Origin: Xylanimonas oleitrophica
GTDB lineage: Bacteria; Actinomycetota; Actinomycetes; Actinomycetales; Cellulomonadaceae
Direction of reading: 5' to 3'
DNA: 64,000 bases
NCBI RefSeq assembly: GCF_003244315.1
Contig: NZ_QKWH01000005.1
Coordinates: 107,586-171,585, forward strand
Shown here: positions 53,237 through 62,574 of the stretch, piece by piece
Position numbering within the stretch: position 1 is the first letter of the stretch
How the letters are laid out: every line of letters begins with the position of its first letter
The notes under the pieces: generated by a model
Database searches by the model: none
What the model saw: only the letters and a program-made list of their open reading frames with translations
Told to the model about the DNA's origin: nothing
Translations under genes and position numbers: made by a program

Positions 53237-56179
53237 GTGAACGCCAGCCACTCCCCCGCGCCGGGCTTCGACCCCGACCTCTTCGCCGACCGTCACATCG
53301 GGCCGGGCGGCTCGACCGGCCGCGAGGTGGCCACGATGCTCGCCCAGCTCGGCTACGACTCGCTCGACGCCCTGGTCGACGCCGCCGTGCCCGCGCAGAT
53401 CCGCACGCAGCGCCCCCTCGACCTGCCGGCCGCGCGCACCGAGCCGCAGGTGCTGGCCCACCTGCGCGAGATCGCGGCGAAGAACCAGGTCAAGCGCCAG
53501 ATGATCGGCCTGGGCTACTACGGCACGCACACGCCTGCGGTGATCCGCCGCAACGTGCTGGAGTCCCCCGCCTGGTACACGGCCTACACGCCGTACCAGC
53601 CGGAGATCAGCCAGGGCCGGCTGGAGGCGCTGCTCAACTTCCAGCAGGCGGTCGAGGACCTCACGGGCCTGGAGATCGCCGGAGCGTCCCTGCTGGACGA
53701 GGCCACGGCCGTCGCCGAGGCCGTCGCCCTGATGTGGCGCGCGTCCAAGGCGAAGACCGGGTACGTGGTGCTCGACGCCGACCTGTTCCCGCAGACCCTC
53801 GCCGTCACGCGGGGGCGGGCCGAGGCGATCGGGCTGCCCGTCGTCGTCACCCGGGTCGACGGCGGCCTGGCCGCGGGCCTCGAGGCGTTCGTGGCGGCGG
53901 GTGGCACGCTGCCCGACGGCGACCTCGTCGGCGTGGTGCTGCAGCAGGCCGGTGCCTCGGGCCGGGTGCTCGACGCGCGCCCGCTTGTCGCGGAGGCCAA
54001 GGAGCGCGGTGCGCTGGTCACCATGGCGACCGACCCGCTGGCCCTGACGCTGCTGGTCTCCCCCGGCGAGCTGGGGGTCGACGTCGCGGTCGGCTCGGCG
54101 CAGCGGTTCGGCGTCCCCCTGTTCTACGGCGGCCCCCACGCCGCGTACATGGCGGTGCGCAAGGGCCTGGAGCGGCAGCTCCCCGGCCGTCTCGTGGGGG
54201 TGTCGGTCGACGCCGACGGCGCCGCCGCCTACCGCCTGGCCCTCTCGACGCGCGAGCAGCACATCCGCCGCGAGAAGGCCACGAGCAACATCTGCACCGC
54301 GCAGGCGCTGCTGGCGATCGTGGCCTCGATGTACGCCGTCTACCACGGCCCAGACGGGCTGAAGGCGATCGCCGAGCGGGTCCACGCGCGTGCCGTCGCC
54401 CTCGCTGAGGGTCTGCGTGCCGCGGGGGTCGAGGTGGAGCACGACGTCTTCTTCGACACCGTGCGGGCCGTCGTCCCGGGCTGCGCCGACGACGTGGTCG
54501 CCGCCGCTGTCACCGCCGGGTACAACCTGTACAAGGCTGACGCGGACCACGTACAGATCGCCTGCGACGAGACCACCACCCCGGCCGACGTCGTCGCCGT
54601 GCTGGAGGCGTTCGGCGCCGAGGCGCAGAGCCACCACGGGCCCGCGGACGCCGCCGAGCGCGTGGTCTCCGTCCTCCCTGACGGCCTGCGCAGGGCGACG
54701 CCGTTCCTCACGCACCCGATCTTCCGGATGCACCGGTCCGAGACCGCGATGCTGCGGTACCTGCGCCGGCTCTCGGACAAGGACCTGGCGCTGGACCGCA
54801 CGATGATCCCCCTGGGCTCGTGCACGATGAAGCTGAACGCGACCGCCGAGATGGAGGCCATCAGCTGGCCCGAGTTCGCGGACCTGCACCCGTACGTGCC
54901 GGCCGACCAGGCTCGCGGCTACGCGGAACTCGTCTCGACGCTCGAGGCGCAGCTCGCGGAGATCACGGGGTACGCGGCCGTGTCGGTGCAGCCGAACGCG
55001 GGCTCGCAGGGGGAGTTCGCGGGGCTGCTGGCGATCAAGGGCTACCACCGTTCGCGGGGGGACGACGCGCGGGACATCGTGCTGATCCCGGCGTCGGCGC
55101 ACGGCACGAACGCGGCCTCGGCGGCGCTGGCCGGCCTGCGGGTCGTCGTGGTGGCGACGGCGGGTGACGGCTCGATCGAGCTGGACGACCTGCGTGCCAA
55201 GCTGGAGCAGCACGGCCCGCAGGTGGCGGCGATCATGATCACGTACCCCTCGACGCACGGCGTGTACGAGGAGCATGTGCGCGAGGTCTGCGGCCTTGTA
55301 CATGAGGCGGGTGGTCAGGTGTACATCGACGGGGCGAACCTCAACGCGCTCGTCGGCCTGGCCAGGCCGGGAGAGCTCGGCGGCGACGTCTCGCACCTGA
55401 ACCTGCACAAGACGTTCTGCATCCCCCACGGCGGCGGCGGGCCCGGCGTCGGCCCCGTCGCGGTCGCTGAGCACCTGGTGCCGTTCCTGCCGGGCGACCC
55501 CACCCCGGCCGCCGGCGGTGCGGACGCGGCCGTGGCCCCCGTGAGCGCCGCCCCGCACGGCTCGGCGGGCATCCTGCCGATCTCCTACGCGTACGTGGCG
55601 CTCATGGGCCCCGACGGGCTCACCGAGGCCACGAAGACGGCCGTGCTGGTGGCCAACTACGTGGCCAGCCGCCTCCAGGAGCACTTCCCCACCCTGTACA
55701 CGGGCCCGAACGGCCTGGTGGCGCACGAGTGCATCCTCGACCTGCGCCAGATCACGGCCGAGACGGGCGTGACGGCCGAGGACGTGGCCAAGCGCCTCAT
55801 GGACTACGGCTTCCACGCCCCGACGCTGGCGTTCCCGGTGCCGGGCACCCTCATGGTGGAGCCCACCGAGTCCGAGGACCTGGCGGAGCTCGACCGGTTC
55901 GTCGACGCGATGGTGGCCATCCGGGGCGAGATCGACGCCGTCGGCGCCGGCACGTGGCCGCGCGAGGACAACCCGCTGCGCAACGCCCCGCACACCGCGG
56001 CCTCCGTGACGGCGGACGACTGGGACCACCCGTACCCGCGGGAGCTCGCGGCGTTCCCCGTGGCGAGCCTGCGCGGCGGCAAGTACTGGCCGCCGGTGCG
56101 GCGCATCGACGGCGCCCGCGGCGACCGCAACCTGGTGTGCGCGTGCCCGCCGATCGAGGCCTTCGCCGAGACCCCCTGA
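53237..56179 (+). CDS. gcvP: Glycine dehydrogenase (decarboxylating), P-protein
   Basis: PLP enzyme that decarboxylates glycine and transfers the aminomethyl group to GcvH. 980 residues from GTG 53237: [11 protein letters not shown] start, [35 protein letters not shown], and the PLP Lys in [17 protein letters not shown] near residue 724. A longer form from ATG 53174 (1001 aa) is possible, but the GCGGGGA hairpin would then be coding, and CCGGAG lies 8 bases before 53237. First gene of the gcv operon, under the glycine riboswitch. Confidence 0.95.
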   Translation: MNASHSPAPGFDPDLFADRHIGPGGSTGREVATMLAQLGYDSLDALVDAAVPAQIRTQRPLDLPAARTEPQVLAHLREIAAKNQVKRQMIGLGYYGTHTPAVIRRNVLESPAWYTAYTPYQPEISQGRLEALLNFQQAVEDLTGLEIAGASLLDEATAVAEAVALMWRASKAKTGYVVLDADLFPQTLAVTRGRAEAIGLPVVVTRVDGGLAAGLEAFVAAGGTLPDGDLVGVVLQQAGASGRVLDARPLVAEAKERGALVTMATDPLALTLLVSPGELGVDVAVGSAQRFGVPLFYGGPHAAYMAVRKGLERQLPGRLVGVSVDADGAAAYRLALSTREQHIRREKATSNICTAQALLAIVASMYAVYHGPDGLKAIAERVHARAVALAEGLRAAGVEVEHDVFFDTVRAVVPGCADDVVAAAVTAGYNLYKADADHVQIACDETTTPADVVAVLEAFGAEAQSHHGPADAAERVVSVLPDGLRRATPFLTHPIFRMHRSETAMLRYLRRLSDKDLALDRTMIPLGSCTMKLNATAEMEAISWPEFADLHPYVPADQARGYAELVSTLEAQLAEITGYAAVSVQPNAGSQGEFAGLLAIKGYHRSRGDDARDIVLIPASAHGTNAASAALAGLRVVVVATAGDGSIELDDLRAKLEQHGPQVAAIMITYPSTHGVYEEHVREVCGLVHEAGGQVYIDGANLNALVGLARPGELGGDVSHLNLHKTFCIPHGGGGPGVGPVAVAEHLVPFLPGDPTPAAGGADAAVAPVSAAPHGSAGILPISYAYVALMGPDGLTEATKTAVLVANYVASRLQEHFPTLYTGPNGLVAHECILDLRQITAETGVTAEDVAKRLMDYGFHAPTLAFPVPGTLMVEPTESEDLAELDRFVDAMVAIRGEIDAVGAGTWPREDNPLRNAPHTAASVTADDWDHPYPRELAAFPVASLRGGKYWPPVRRIDGARGDRNLVCACPPIEAFAETP

Positions 56180-56190
56180 CCCGTTTCCGC

Positions 56191-56247
56191 TGTGGGCGGG
56201 AGACTCGCCGCAATCCCGGCGGGATTGCGGCGAGTCTCCCGCCCACA
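56191..56247. repeat. 57-base perfect palindrome between gcvP and gcvT
   Basis: Arms of 27 bases, starting TGTGGGCGGGAGACTCGCCG and ending CAATCCC, with a 3-base GGC loop and the exact complement. It begins 11 bases after the gcvP stop and ends 18 bases before gcvT. It lacks a T tract. Confidence 0.9.
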
Positions 56248-56265
56248 ACATCGAGAGGAGCCTCG

Positions 56266-57444
56266 GTGACCGAGGAGCTGCAGGACAAGAAGACCCCGCT
56301 GCACGACGAGCACGTGGCCCTGGGGGCCGCCATGACCGGGTTCGGCGGCTGGCTGATGCCGCTGCGCTACACCTCCGACCTGGCCGAGCACCGCGCGGTG
56401 CGCGAGGCGGCGGGCCTGTTCGACCTGTCGCACATGGGGGAGGTGCACCTCGAGGGTCCGGGCGCCGGTGCCGCCCTCGACCACGCCCTGGTGGGGGCCG
56501 CGTCCGCCATCGCCGTCGGCCGCGCCCGCTACTCGATGATCTGCGCCGAGGACGGCTCCGTCCTCGACGACCTCATCGTGTACCGCCTGGGCGACGAGCA
56601 CTTCCTCGTCGTGGCCAACGCGGGGAACGCGGAGCTGGTCGCCCGCGAGCTGGTCGCACGGGCGGCCGGGTTCGACGCCGTCGTCACCGACCGGTCGGCC
56701 GAGACGGCGCTGGTCGCGGTCCAGGGCCCGCGTGCGGAGGAGATCGTCGCGGCGGTGACCACGCCCGGTGACGTCGAGGCCGTGCGCGCGCTGCGCTACT
56801 ACGCGTCGGCGCCCGTGACGCTGCGCACCGGCGACGCGGGCGCCGGGGGAGAGGTCGCCGTCCTCGCGGCGCGCACCGGCTACACCGGCGAGGACGGGTT
56901 CGAGCTGTTCGTCCCCGCCGAGCACGCGCGCGCCCTGTGGGCGGCGCTGCTGGCCGCGGGAGAGGGGCACGGCCTGGTCCCGGCCGGTCTCTCGGCCCGC
57001 GACTCGCTGCGCCTCGAGGCGGGCATGCCGCTCTACGGCCACGAGCTCGACACCACCACCACGCCCTACGAAGCCGGGCTCGGGCGCGTCGTGCGGCTCG
57101 ACAAGGTGGACGCCCAGGGTGCCCCCGTCGACTTCGTCGGGCGTGCTGCCCTCCAGGCCCGCAAGGACAGCCCTCCGGCCCGCGTGCTCGTGGGCCTGCG
57201 AGGCCAGGGCCGGCGCCCCGCCCGCGCGGGGTACGACGTCGTCCGCCCGGACGCCGACGGCGCGCCCGGCGCCAGGGTGGGCACGGTGACCTCCGGGGCG
57301 CCCTCGCCGACGCTGGGGTACCCCGTGGCGATGGCGTACGTGACGCCGGAGGTGTCCGCCGAGGGCACCGAGCTGGCGGTGGACGTGCGCGGCCGCGCCG
57401 AGCCGTTCGTCGTCGTGCCGCTGCCCTTCTACCAGCGGTCCTGA
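56266..57444 (+). CDS. gcvT: Aminomethyltransferase, T-protein
   Basis: Transfers the methylene group from aminomethyl-GcvH to tetrahydrofolate. 392 residues: [71 protein letters not shown] and [14 protein letters not shown], which match the T-protein throughout. GTG 56266 has GAGAGGAG upstream. The hairpin after gcvP lies just before it. Followed by gcvH after 47 bases. Confidence 0.94.
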   Translation: MTEELQDKKTPLHDEHVALGAAMTGFGGWLMPLRYTSDLAEHRAVREAAGLFDLSHMGEVHLEGPGAGAALDHALVGAASAIAVGRARYSMICAEDGSVLDDLIVYRLGDEHFLVVANAGNAELVARELVARAAGFDAVVTDRSAETALVAVQGPRAEEIVAAVTTPGDVEAVRALRYYASAPVTLRTGDAGAGGEVAVLAARTGYTGEDGFELFVPAEHARALWAALLAAGEGHGLVPAGLSARDSLRLEAGMPLYGHELDTTTTPYEAGLGRVVRLDKVDAQGAPVDFVGRAALQARKDSPPARVLVGLRGQGRRPARAGYDVVRPDADGAPGARVGTVTSGAPSPTLGYPVAMAYVTPEVSAEGTELAVDVRGRAEPFVVVPLPFYQRS

Positions 57445-57491
57445 CCCCTACCCTCGTCCCCAGCGGACCCGACCCCACACAGGAGCCACCG

Positions 57492-57860
57492 ATGGCCAGC
57501 TTCCCCGAGAACCTGCAGTACTCCCGCGAGCACGAGTGGGTCGACGACGCCAGCCCGGCGACCGTCGGCATCACGTCTGTCGCGGCCGACGCCCTGGGCG
57601 ACGTCGTCTACCTCGAGCTGCCCGAGGTGGGCACGGAGATCACCGCCGGCCAGGTGGTGGGCGAGATCGAGTCCACCAAGTCGGTCTCGGAGCTCTACTC
57701 GCCCGTCACCGGCACCGTGGTGGAGGTCAACACCGCGGCGGCGGACGACCCGGCCACGGTCAACGCCGACCCGTTCGGCGCGGGCTGGCTCTTCAAGGTC
57801 GACGTGACCGCCAAGGGCGAGCTGATGGACGCCGCGGCCTACGCGGAGCTCGCGGAGTGA
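57492..57860 (+). CDS. gcvH: Glycine cleavage system H-protein
   Basis: Lipoyl carrier of the glycine cleavage complex. 122 residues: [10 protein letters not shown] start, [13 protein letters not shown], lipoyl Lys in [13 protein letters not shown] near residue 63, GWLFKVDVT at the end. Full family length. AGGAG 7 bases before the ATG. Last gene of the operon; a terminator follows. Confidence 0.96.
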   Translation: MASFPENLQYSREHEWVDDASPATVGITSVAADALGDVVYLELPEVGTEITAGQVVGEIESTKSVSELYSPVTGTVVEVNTAAADDPATVNADPFGAGWLFKVDVTAKGELMDAAAYAELAE

Positions 57861-57891
57861 CACGTGCCTGACCTGCGGTGACCCACCGTCC

Positions 57892-57933
57892 ACGACGACG
57901 GCCCGGAGCCTCACGGCACCGGGCCGTCGTCGT
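57892..57933 (+). terminator. gcv operon terminator
   Basis: ACGACGACGGCCCGG / CCGGGCCGTCGTCGT stem, 12-base loop, 31 bases after gcvH. Confidence 0.8.
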
Positions 57934-58176
57934 CTCCGGGCGTCTCCGCAGACGGTTTGCCGGGGCACCCTCCTACACGAGGCAGCGCCCGTCCGCGGGC
58001 GGCGAGCGGGTGAAAGATCGGGGTAAATCCGCAGGTCAGAGGGGTGCACTTAAGAAGTCACGAAAATCGGGTGAGATCTGCGTCATGAATCGGGTGGAGG
58101 GCGCTCTTACTGGTCAGCAGCACATCGCAGGCAGGCCATCCCCGAGGCCGGCCGGCTGCTGATGAAGGAGCACGAC

Positions 58177-58419
58177 ATGAGCATCATCGAGCTGGAGCGC
58201 ACCGCCCCCGTCCCGCCCGCCGCGCCCCTGACCCGCCGCGAGCAGGTCGTCCTGTCGAACCTGGCCGAGGACGTCACCCTCGAGCAGATCGCGACGAAGC
58301 TGTTCGTCACGCGCAACACCGTGAAGTCCCAGGTGCGCAGCGTCTACCGCAAGATCGGCGTCTCGACGCGCGCCGACGCGGTGGCGTGGGCTCGTCAGGC
58401 GGGCATCACCGCCCTCTGA
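58177..58419 (+). CDS. Small LuxR-type helix-turn-helix regulator
   Basis: 80 residues from ATG 58177; AAGGAG (58165-58170) is 6 bases upstream, which rules out ATG 58162. It consists only of a GerE/LuxR DNA-binding domain: LTRREQVVLSNLAEDVTLEQIAT, then KLFVTRNTVKSQVRSVYRKIGVSTRADAVAWA. There is no receiver or sensory domain. Orphan regulator; target unknown. The preceding 243-base gap contains no gene; a GTGCACTTAAGAAGTCACG stretch near 58040 is the A/T-richest part. Confidence 0.87.
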   Translation: MSIIELERTAPVPPAAPLTRREQVVLSNLAEDVTLEQIATKLFVTRNTVKSQVRSVYRKIGVSTRADAVAWARQAGITAL

Positions 58420-58506
58420 GCCAGCTCCCGCGCCGGCCTTGGAGCAAGGCCTGGCGCACCGCAGCCTTCCGTCGTCGCCATCTTCCCCGGACGCGACGAC
58501 CGCGGG

Positions 58507-58542
58507 AGGCGCCCGGTGCTCACCCCAGCGCACCGGGCGCCT
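58507..58542 (+). terminator. Terminator after the LuxR-type gene
   Basis: AGGCGCCCGGTGC / GCACCGGGCGCCT perfect 13-base stem with a 10-base loop, in the 209-base gap before the Nudix gene. Confidence 0.75.
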
Positions 58543-58628
58543 GCCCCGCAGGCTGGCCTCGGCGCGTCGTCGACGGCGTGACCCGTGACGGTCACGCGCA
58601 GGTCACGCGCCGGTGGCAGACTCGGTGC

Positions 58629-59114
58629 ATGACCCAGCGCCCTCTGCCGGACCTCGGGCCCGACCTCGGCCCCGCGCCCGTGCGCGCGCCCGACGGGGTC
58701 GCCCGGCGGCTGGTGGTCGCGGCCGCGATCGTCGACGACGTCGCACGGCCCACCTGCCTGCTCGCCGCCCGCCGTTCGCGGCCCGCCGAGCTCGCGGGCC
58801 GGTGGGAGTTCCCCGGCGGCAAGGTGGACCCCGGTGAGACGGCCGTCGAAGCCCTGCACCGTGAGCTGCGTGAGGAGCTCGGCGTGACCGTCGAGCTGGG
58901 TACCGAGGTGACGGGACCCGACGACGGCGCGTGGATCATCACCGACCGGCACGTGCTGCGGCTGTGGTTCGCGCGCGTGGCCGACGGTGTGCCCGCCCCG
59001 CTGGTGGAGCACGACGAGCTGCGCTGGCTCGACGCCGGCTCCCTGTTCTCCGTCGACTGGCTGGACGGAGACGTCCGTATCGTCGCTGCGCTCGAGGCGC
59101 TGCTCGCCCCCTGA
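58629..59114 (+). CDS. Nudix hydrolase (MutT-like)
   Basis: 161-residue nucleoside diphosphate-linked hydrolase. Nudix box GGKVDPGETAVEALHRELRE followed by ELGV (near residues 63-86) has the G-X5-E-X7-REUXEEXGU pattern. N-terminal VVAAAIVDD and WEFPGGK are typical of MutT, which removes 8-oxo-dGTP. CAGACT lies 6 bases before the ATG; the earlier open frame is not conserved. Confidence 0.9.
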   Translation: MTQRPLPDLGPDLGPAPVRAPDGVARRLVVAAAIVDDVARPTCLLAARRSRPAELAGRWEFPGGKVDPGETAVEALHRELREELGVTVELGTEVTGPDDGAWIITDRHVLRLWFARVADGVPAPLVEHDELRWLDAGSLFSVDWLDGDVRIVAALEALLAP

Positions 59115-59158
59115 CGGCGTCCGCTGCGACCGCGCACGCCCCGGCTTAGCGTGGCGGC

Positions 59159-59407
59159 ATGGCTGACGACGCGAAGATCAGGGAACGCATCGGCGAGCTC
59201 GAGGCGCAGCAGCGCACCCTGCGCGAGCAGCTCGAGAAGGGCGAGATCACGTCTGCCCAGGAGCGGGAGCGGCTGCACGAGATCGAGGTGGAGGTCGACC
59301 GGAGCTGGGACCTGCTGCGACGCCGTGACGCCGCCCGGTCGGCGGGCAAGGATCCCGACGAGGTGGAGCCGCGCTCGCAGAGCACGGTGGAGAACTACCT
59401 CGAGTGA
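59159..59407 (+). CDS. DUF2630 family protein
   Basis: 82-residue charged helical protein: RIGELEAQQRTLREQLEKGE, ERLHEIEVEVDRSWDLLRRR, EVEPRSQSTVENYLE. This is the DUF2630 family, predicted all-helical and coiled; role unknown. TAGCGT ends 6 bases before the ATG. Confidence 0.88.
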   Translation: MADDAKIRERIGELEAQQRTLREQLEKGEITSAQERERLHEIEVEVDRSWDLLRRRDAARSAGKDPDEVEPRSQSTVENYLE

Positions 59408-59430
59408 CCGCTCCCGGCAGCGGCCGCCGC

Positions 59431-59484
59431 GACAGGAGGGCCTGGGGTCGGCGGCACGTGCTGCCGACCCCAGGCCCTCCTGTC
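59431..59484. terminator. Near-perfect 54-base palindrome, bidirectional terminator
   Basis: GACAGGAGGGCCTGGGGTCGGC and its exact complement flank GGCACGTGCT, in which GCACGTGC is itself palindromic, so almost all 54 bases can pair. It lies between the convergent DUF2630 and MFS genes. Confidence 0.85.
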
Positions 59485-59503
59485 ACGCCCGAGACGCGGA
59501 GCG

Positions 59504-61225
59504 TCAGGCGCTGGCGGTGACCGGCTCGCGGGCCGCTCGGGGGAGAGGCTCCTCGGCGACGGCCTCGACGGCCTCGACGGCCTCGACGGTGCCCTCCACC
59601 GCGCCGGACTCGGCCTCGGTGGCCGACGGCGCCGCCATGGACGCCTCGCCGTCCAGGGTGCCCGCCTCGGTGTCCTGCGCACCCTGGTCAGCCGTCTCGG
59701 GGCTCGGCTGCTCGGGAGCGTGCACCGTCTCGGGCCGGACCTTGCCGGCGGCGAGCAGGCTGACCACCATCGCGGCGGTGATGACGAGCAGGGCGTGACG
59801 GATGCCCCACGCGTCGGCGAGGAGGCCGAGCACCGGCGGGGCCGACAGCGACGCGATGGACCCGAAGGAGCCCACCACCGACACGCGGGCGGCAGCCTTG
59901 GTCGGGTCGTCGGCCGCGGCGGCGGTGCCCACCGGGTAGGCGAGGGCGGCGCCCATGCCCCACAGCACGATGCCCACCCAGGCGAGCGGGAGGCTCGGGG
60001 CGAGCCCGAACGCGGCCAGGCCCACGAAGGACGAGATGCCCGAGACGCGCAGCACCGCCACGCGCCCGTACCGGTCGATGAGCCCGGCGCCGAGCAGACG
60101 GACCGCCAGCATGGCCACCACGAAGGTGCCGTAGGCGACGGCCCCGACGGCCTCGCGGGTGGCGAACCCGTCGACGACGGCGAGGTTGAGCCAGTTGGCG
60201 GCGGCGCCCTCGGAGAGGGACGCGGCGAGGATGACCAGGCCGATCAGCAGGGTGCGCGGCTCCGTCCAGGCGCGCAGGGCGCTGCGGCCCGCGCCGCGGT
60301 GGGTGCCGCCGTCGGGCGCCGCACCGCCGGACGCCTGCCGGGTGGCGCGCTGCGGCGCGTCCTGGAGCGCGGTTCCGGGGGTGATGAGCACGGCACGCCC
60401 GGCGGTCACCAGGAGGGCAACGCCGACGATGTGCCAGGTGACGTGGAGCTGCAGCGCCGAGGTCGTGGCGGCCAGGGCGCTGCCCACGGCGGCACCGATG
60501 GAGAACGAGGCGTGCACGTGGGGCAGCACGGCCTTGCCGAGCATCTTCTCGACCCGTGCCGCCTCGAGGTTGATCGGCACGTTCGTGGCGGGGCCGGCGA
60601 GGCCGTTGAGGAGGATGCCCGCGGAGAACAGCGGCACGGACCCCAGTGCGACGCCGAGGCCGATCAGGCTGAAGCCGACGAGCGCACCGAGCATGCCGGC
60701 ACGCAGGGTGGTCCGGCTGCCGAACCGCACGATGACGGTGCCGATGAGGGTGACGCCGACGAGCGAGCCGACGGCGCCGACCACCAGGAGCAGGCCGAGC
60801 GAGCCGGCGGAGACGTCGAGCCCTTCGCGCACGGAGGGCAGGCGGCCGAGCCAGCTCGTGGAGATGATGCCGAAGAGGCCGAACATCCCGACGAGGGACC
60901 AGCGGGCGCGCTGCACGGTGGCGTGGTGGCCGACGGGGGCGGCGGGCCGCAGCCGCTGGGGGCTGAGGCGGTGCAGGGGGCGCTCGGCGCGGTGGACGCG
61001 GAGCTCCTGGCGGCCCTGGCGCCGGGAGCTGCGCAGGCGGCGGGCGAGCCGGGGGGAGCGGCCCGGTGCGGGCGTGCGCTCGTGGTGGTTCTCGGGCTGG
61101 GACGGGTGGGCTGCAGAGGGCTGCGGCGTGGAAGGCAAGGTGAAGCTGCTCGCGGGTGTCTCGTGACGGCTGGAGGGGGCGCCTGGGCGGGGGCCGGCGC
61201 GAGCGGGGACCGGCAGCGGTGACAC
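59504..61225 (-). CDS. Major facilitator superfamily transporter (YbjJ-like)
   Basis: About 573 residues if read from GTG 61225. The membrane part begins near residue 107 (ARWSLVGMFGLFGIISTSWL, GRLPSVREGLDVSAGSLGLL) and has 12 helices with a central loop rich in Gly/Ala/Arg. The C-terminus is a 90-residue acidic tail. The first 105 residues are Pro/Arg/His-rich with very high G/C at third codon positions, so they look coding but have no family match; an internal GTG near 60918 is the alternative start. A LacI-type operator precedes 61225. Confidence 0.82.
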   Translation of the reverse strand: MSPLPVPARAGPRPGAPSSRHETPASSFTLPSTPQPSAAHPSQPENHHERTPAPGRSPRLARRLRSSRRQGRQELRVHRAERPLHRLSPQRLRPAAPVGHHATVQRARWSLVGMFGLFGIISTSWLGRLPSVREGLDVSAGSLGLLLVVGAVGSLVGVTLIGTVIVRFGSRTTLRAGMLGALVGFSLIGLGVALGSVPLFSAGILLNGLAGPATNVPINLEAARVEKMLGKAVLPHVHASFSIGAAVGSALAATTSALQLHVTWHIVGVALLVTAGRAVLITPGTALQDAPQRATRQASGGAAPDGGTHRGAGRSALRAWTEPRTLLIGLVILAASLSEGAAANWLNLAVVDGFATREAVGAVAYGTFVVAMLAVRLLGAGLIDRYGRVAVLRVSGISSFVGLAAFGLAPSLPLAWVGIVLWGMGAALAYPVGTAAAADDPTKAAARVSVVGSFGSIASLSAPPVLGLLADAWGIRHALLVITAAMVVSLLAAGKVRPETVHAPEQPSPETADQGAQDTEAGTLDGEASMAAPSATEAESGAVEGTVEAVEAVEAVAEEPLPRAAREPVTASA

Positions 61226-61241
61226 CGCCGTCGAACGATCC

Positions 61242-61268
61242 TCGAAACGTTTTGACGAAACGATTCTA
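61242..61268 (-). promoter_or_regulatory. Promoter and LacI-type operator of the MFS gene
   Basis: Minus-strand -10 TAGAAT (61268-61263) followed at about +2 by the palindrome TCAAAACGTTTCGA (61255-61242), which has the central CG and AAACGTTT core of LacI/GalR-family operators. Repression by blocking start is the likely mode. The regulator is not in the window. Confidence 0.6.
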
Positions 61269-61383
61269 GGGGAGGAGGCGGCGGAAGCCCAGCACCTAGG
61301 GCGGAAAGAGACTCAACTCACCCGGGCCCTCGCGCCTGGCGCCGAACGGGCAACTCCCGGTGTCGAACGGGTAAGTTGGCACC

Positions 61384-61602
61384 ATGAGTGACTTCCAGGT
61401 GGCCCGGCGCCAGAAGCAGGAGCCCGGCATCGTGCTCTTCGGGCGCGTGCTCGTGGCGTTCGCGCTGTTCGTCGGCGGCGTGGTGATGATCGGCATCGGC
61501 GCGACCGACGAGGTCCAGCTGCCGTGGGCGTGGTTCGTGGGCGGCATCCTCGCCTTCGGCCTCTCCTACGGGCTGCCGATGCGCACCGCAGGGCGCAGCT
61601 GA
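61384..61602 (+). CDS. Small two-span membrane protein
   Basis: 72 residues: basic N-terminus (MSDFQVARRQKQEPGI), helix VLFGRVLVAFALFVGGVVMIGI, short loop, helix AWFVGGILAFGLSYGLPM. Not assigned to a family. TAAGTT lies 6 bases before the ATG, without Shine-Dalgarno. Confidence 0.78.
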   Translation: MSDFQVARRQKQEPGIVLFGRVLVAFALFVGGVVMIGIGATDEVQLPWAWFVGGILAFGLSYGLPMRTAGRS

Positions 61603-61613
61603 CACGACGACGG

Positions 61614-61645
61614 ACGGGGCGGGAACCACCAGGTTCCCGCCCCGT
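61614..61645. terminator. Bidirectional terminator
   Basis: ACGGGGCGGGAACC / GGTTCCCGCCCCGT stem with loop ACCA, 11 bases after the small membrane gene and before the convergent hsp20 gene. Confidence 0.8.
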
Positions 61646-61680
61646 CGTGCGTGCTGCGGCCGCGACGTGCCGCAGCCCGC

Positions 61681-62163
61681 TCAGCCGGCCGTGGCCGGCT
61701 CGACGGAGCCCTGGCCGGCGGCCTGCTCGGCACCGGGCTCGATCGAGCGGGGCGTGCCCGCGTGGGTGACCTCGATGCGGCGCGGCCGGGCCTCCTCGGC
61801 CACCGGGATGGTGAGGGACAGGACGCCGTCGGCGTACGACGCCGAGATGCGGTCGAGGTCGAGCCCTCGACCCAGGGTGAGCTGGCGGGCGAACGTGCCG
61901 GCCGGTCGTTCCCGCACCAGCCACTCGGCGTCGCCCGAGCGCGGTGTGCGCTCGGCGCGGACGGTCAGGGTGCGGCCCTCGGCCGAGACGTCGATCGTGC
62001 CCGGGTCCACGCCCGGCAGGTCGACGGCCAGGACGTAGTGGTCGCCCTCACGGAAGAGGTCCATCGGCATCGTGGCCGCGCCCCGTGCGGCGCCGGACAA
62101 CGTGCCCGCCACGGAACCCACGAGGCGGTCCATCTCGGCGAACGGGTCCCAGTAGGTAGCCAT
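61681..62163 (-). CDS. hsp20: Small heat shock protein Hsp20
   Basis: 160-residue ATP-independent chaperone. The alpha-crystallin domain runs from about residue 35 (DLFREGDHYVLAVDLPGVDP) to ADGVLSLTIPVAEE with the conserved A-x-x-x-G-V-L pattern. The C-terminus is Ala/Glu-rich. The start is ATG 62163 (or GTG 62166) after GGAGG. A CIRCE element upstream indicates HrcA control. Confidence 0.93.
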   Translation of the reverse strand: MATYWDPFAEMDRLVGSVAGTLSGAARGAATMPMDLFREGDHYVLAVDLPGVDPGTIDVSAEGRTLTVRAERTPRSGDAEWLVRERPAGTFARQLTLGRGLDLDRISASYADGVLSLTIPVAEEARPRRIEVTHAGTPRSIEPGAEQAAGQGSVEPATAG

Positions 62164-62235
62164 CACGCATCACCTCCTCGTCACACCGGGTCACCCCGCG
62201 CGACCCGGTACGCGATCACGGCTACACCTCATGTA

Positions 62236-62262
62236 TTAGCACTCTCGGTCATCGAGTGCCAA
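62236..62262 (-). promoter_or_regulatory. CIRCE operator upstream of hsp20
   Basis: TTAGCACTC (62236-62244), 9-base spacer, GAGTGCCAA (62254-62262): the HrcA-binding inverted repeat with one mismatch from GAGTGCTAA. It is 73 bases before the hsp20 start. Confidence 0.9.
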
Positions 62263-62308
62263 GAGGTCCTCGACCAGGACCCGTTCGCCGGAGGCGATCA
62301 GGCCACCC

Positions 62309-62570
62309 TCACCTCACGACGGTGAACGCGACGGTCTCCGTGAACTGCCGTCCCGTGCGGTCCGTCGCCGCACCGTGGCCACGTGCGTCCCGGCCGCGAG
62401 GTCCTGCGGCAGCGGCAGGCGCCCTGGCGGTCCTGCGGCAGCCCCGTGTCCGAGAAGCGGTTGCCCACGATGTCCAGCGTGGTCCCCCCGGGCGGGTTCC
62501 CGCCCTTGCCCGGGCGGCTCGTGGCCGCGTCCGTCACGCGGCCCGGCCGGGTGACGGACGGCGAGGAGCG
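62309..62570 (-). pseudogene. Frameshifted tail of an exported surface/hydrolase protein
   Basis: Minus-strand reading in three successive frames restores a plausible Ig-like C-terminus: NPPGGTTLDIVGNRFSDTGL, then PLPQDLAAGTHVATV, then DRTGRQFTETVAFTVVR and a stop at 62311-62309. Pieces are separated by at least two frameshifts and there is no start or upstream domain. A 260-base gap otherwise has no intact gene. Confidence 0.6.
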
Positions 62571-62574
62571 GTCC

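Noticed and set aside
52850..56251. 1133-codon minus-strand frame over gcvP
   Set aside because: Mirror of gcvP; no start signal or domain.
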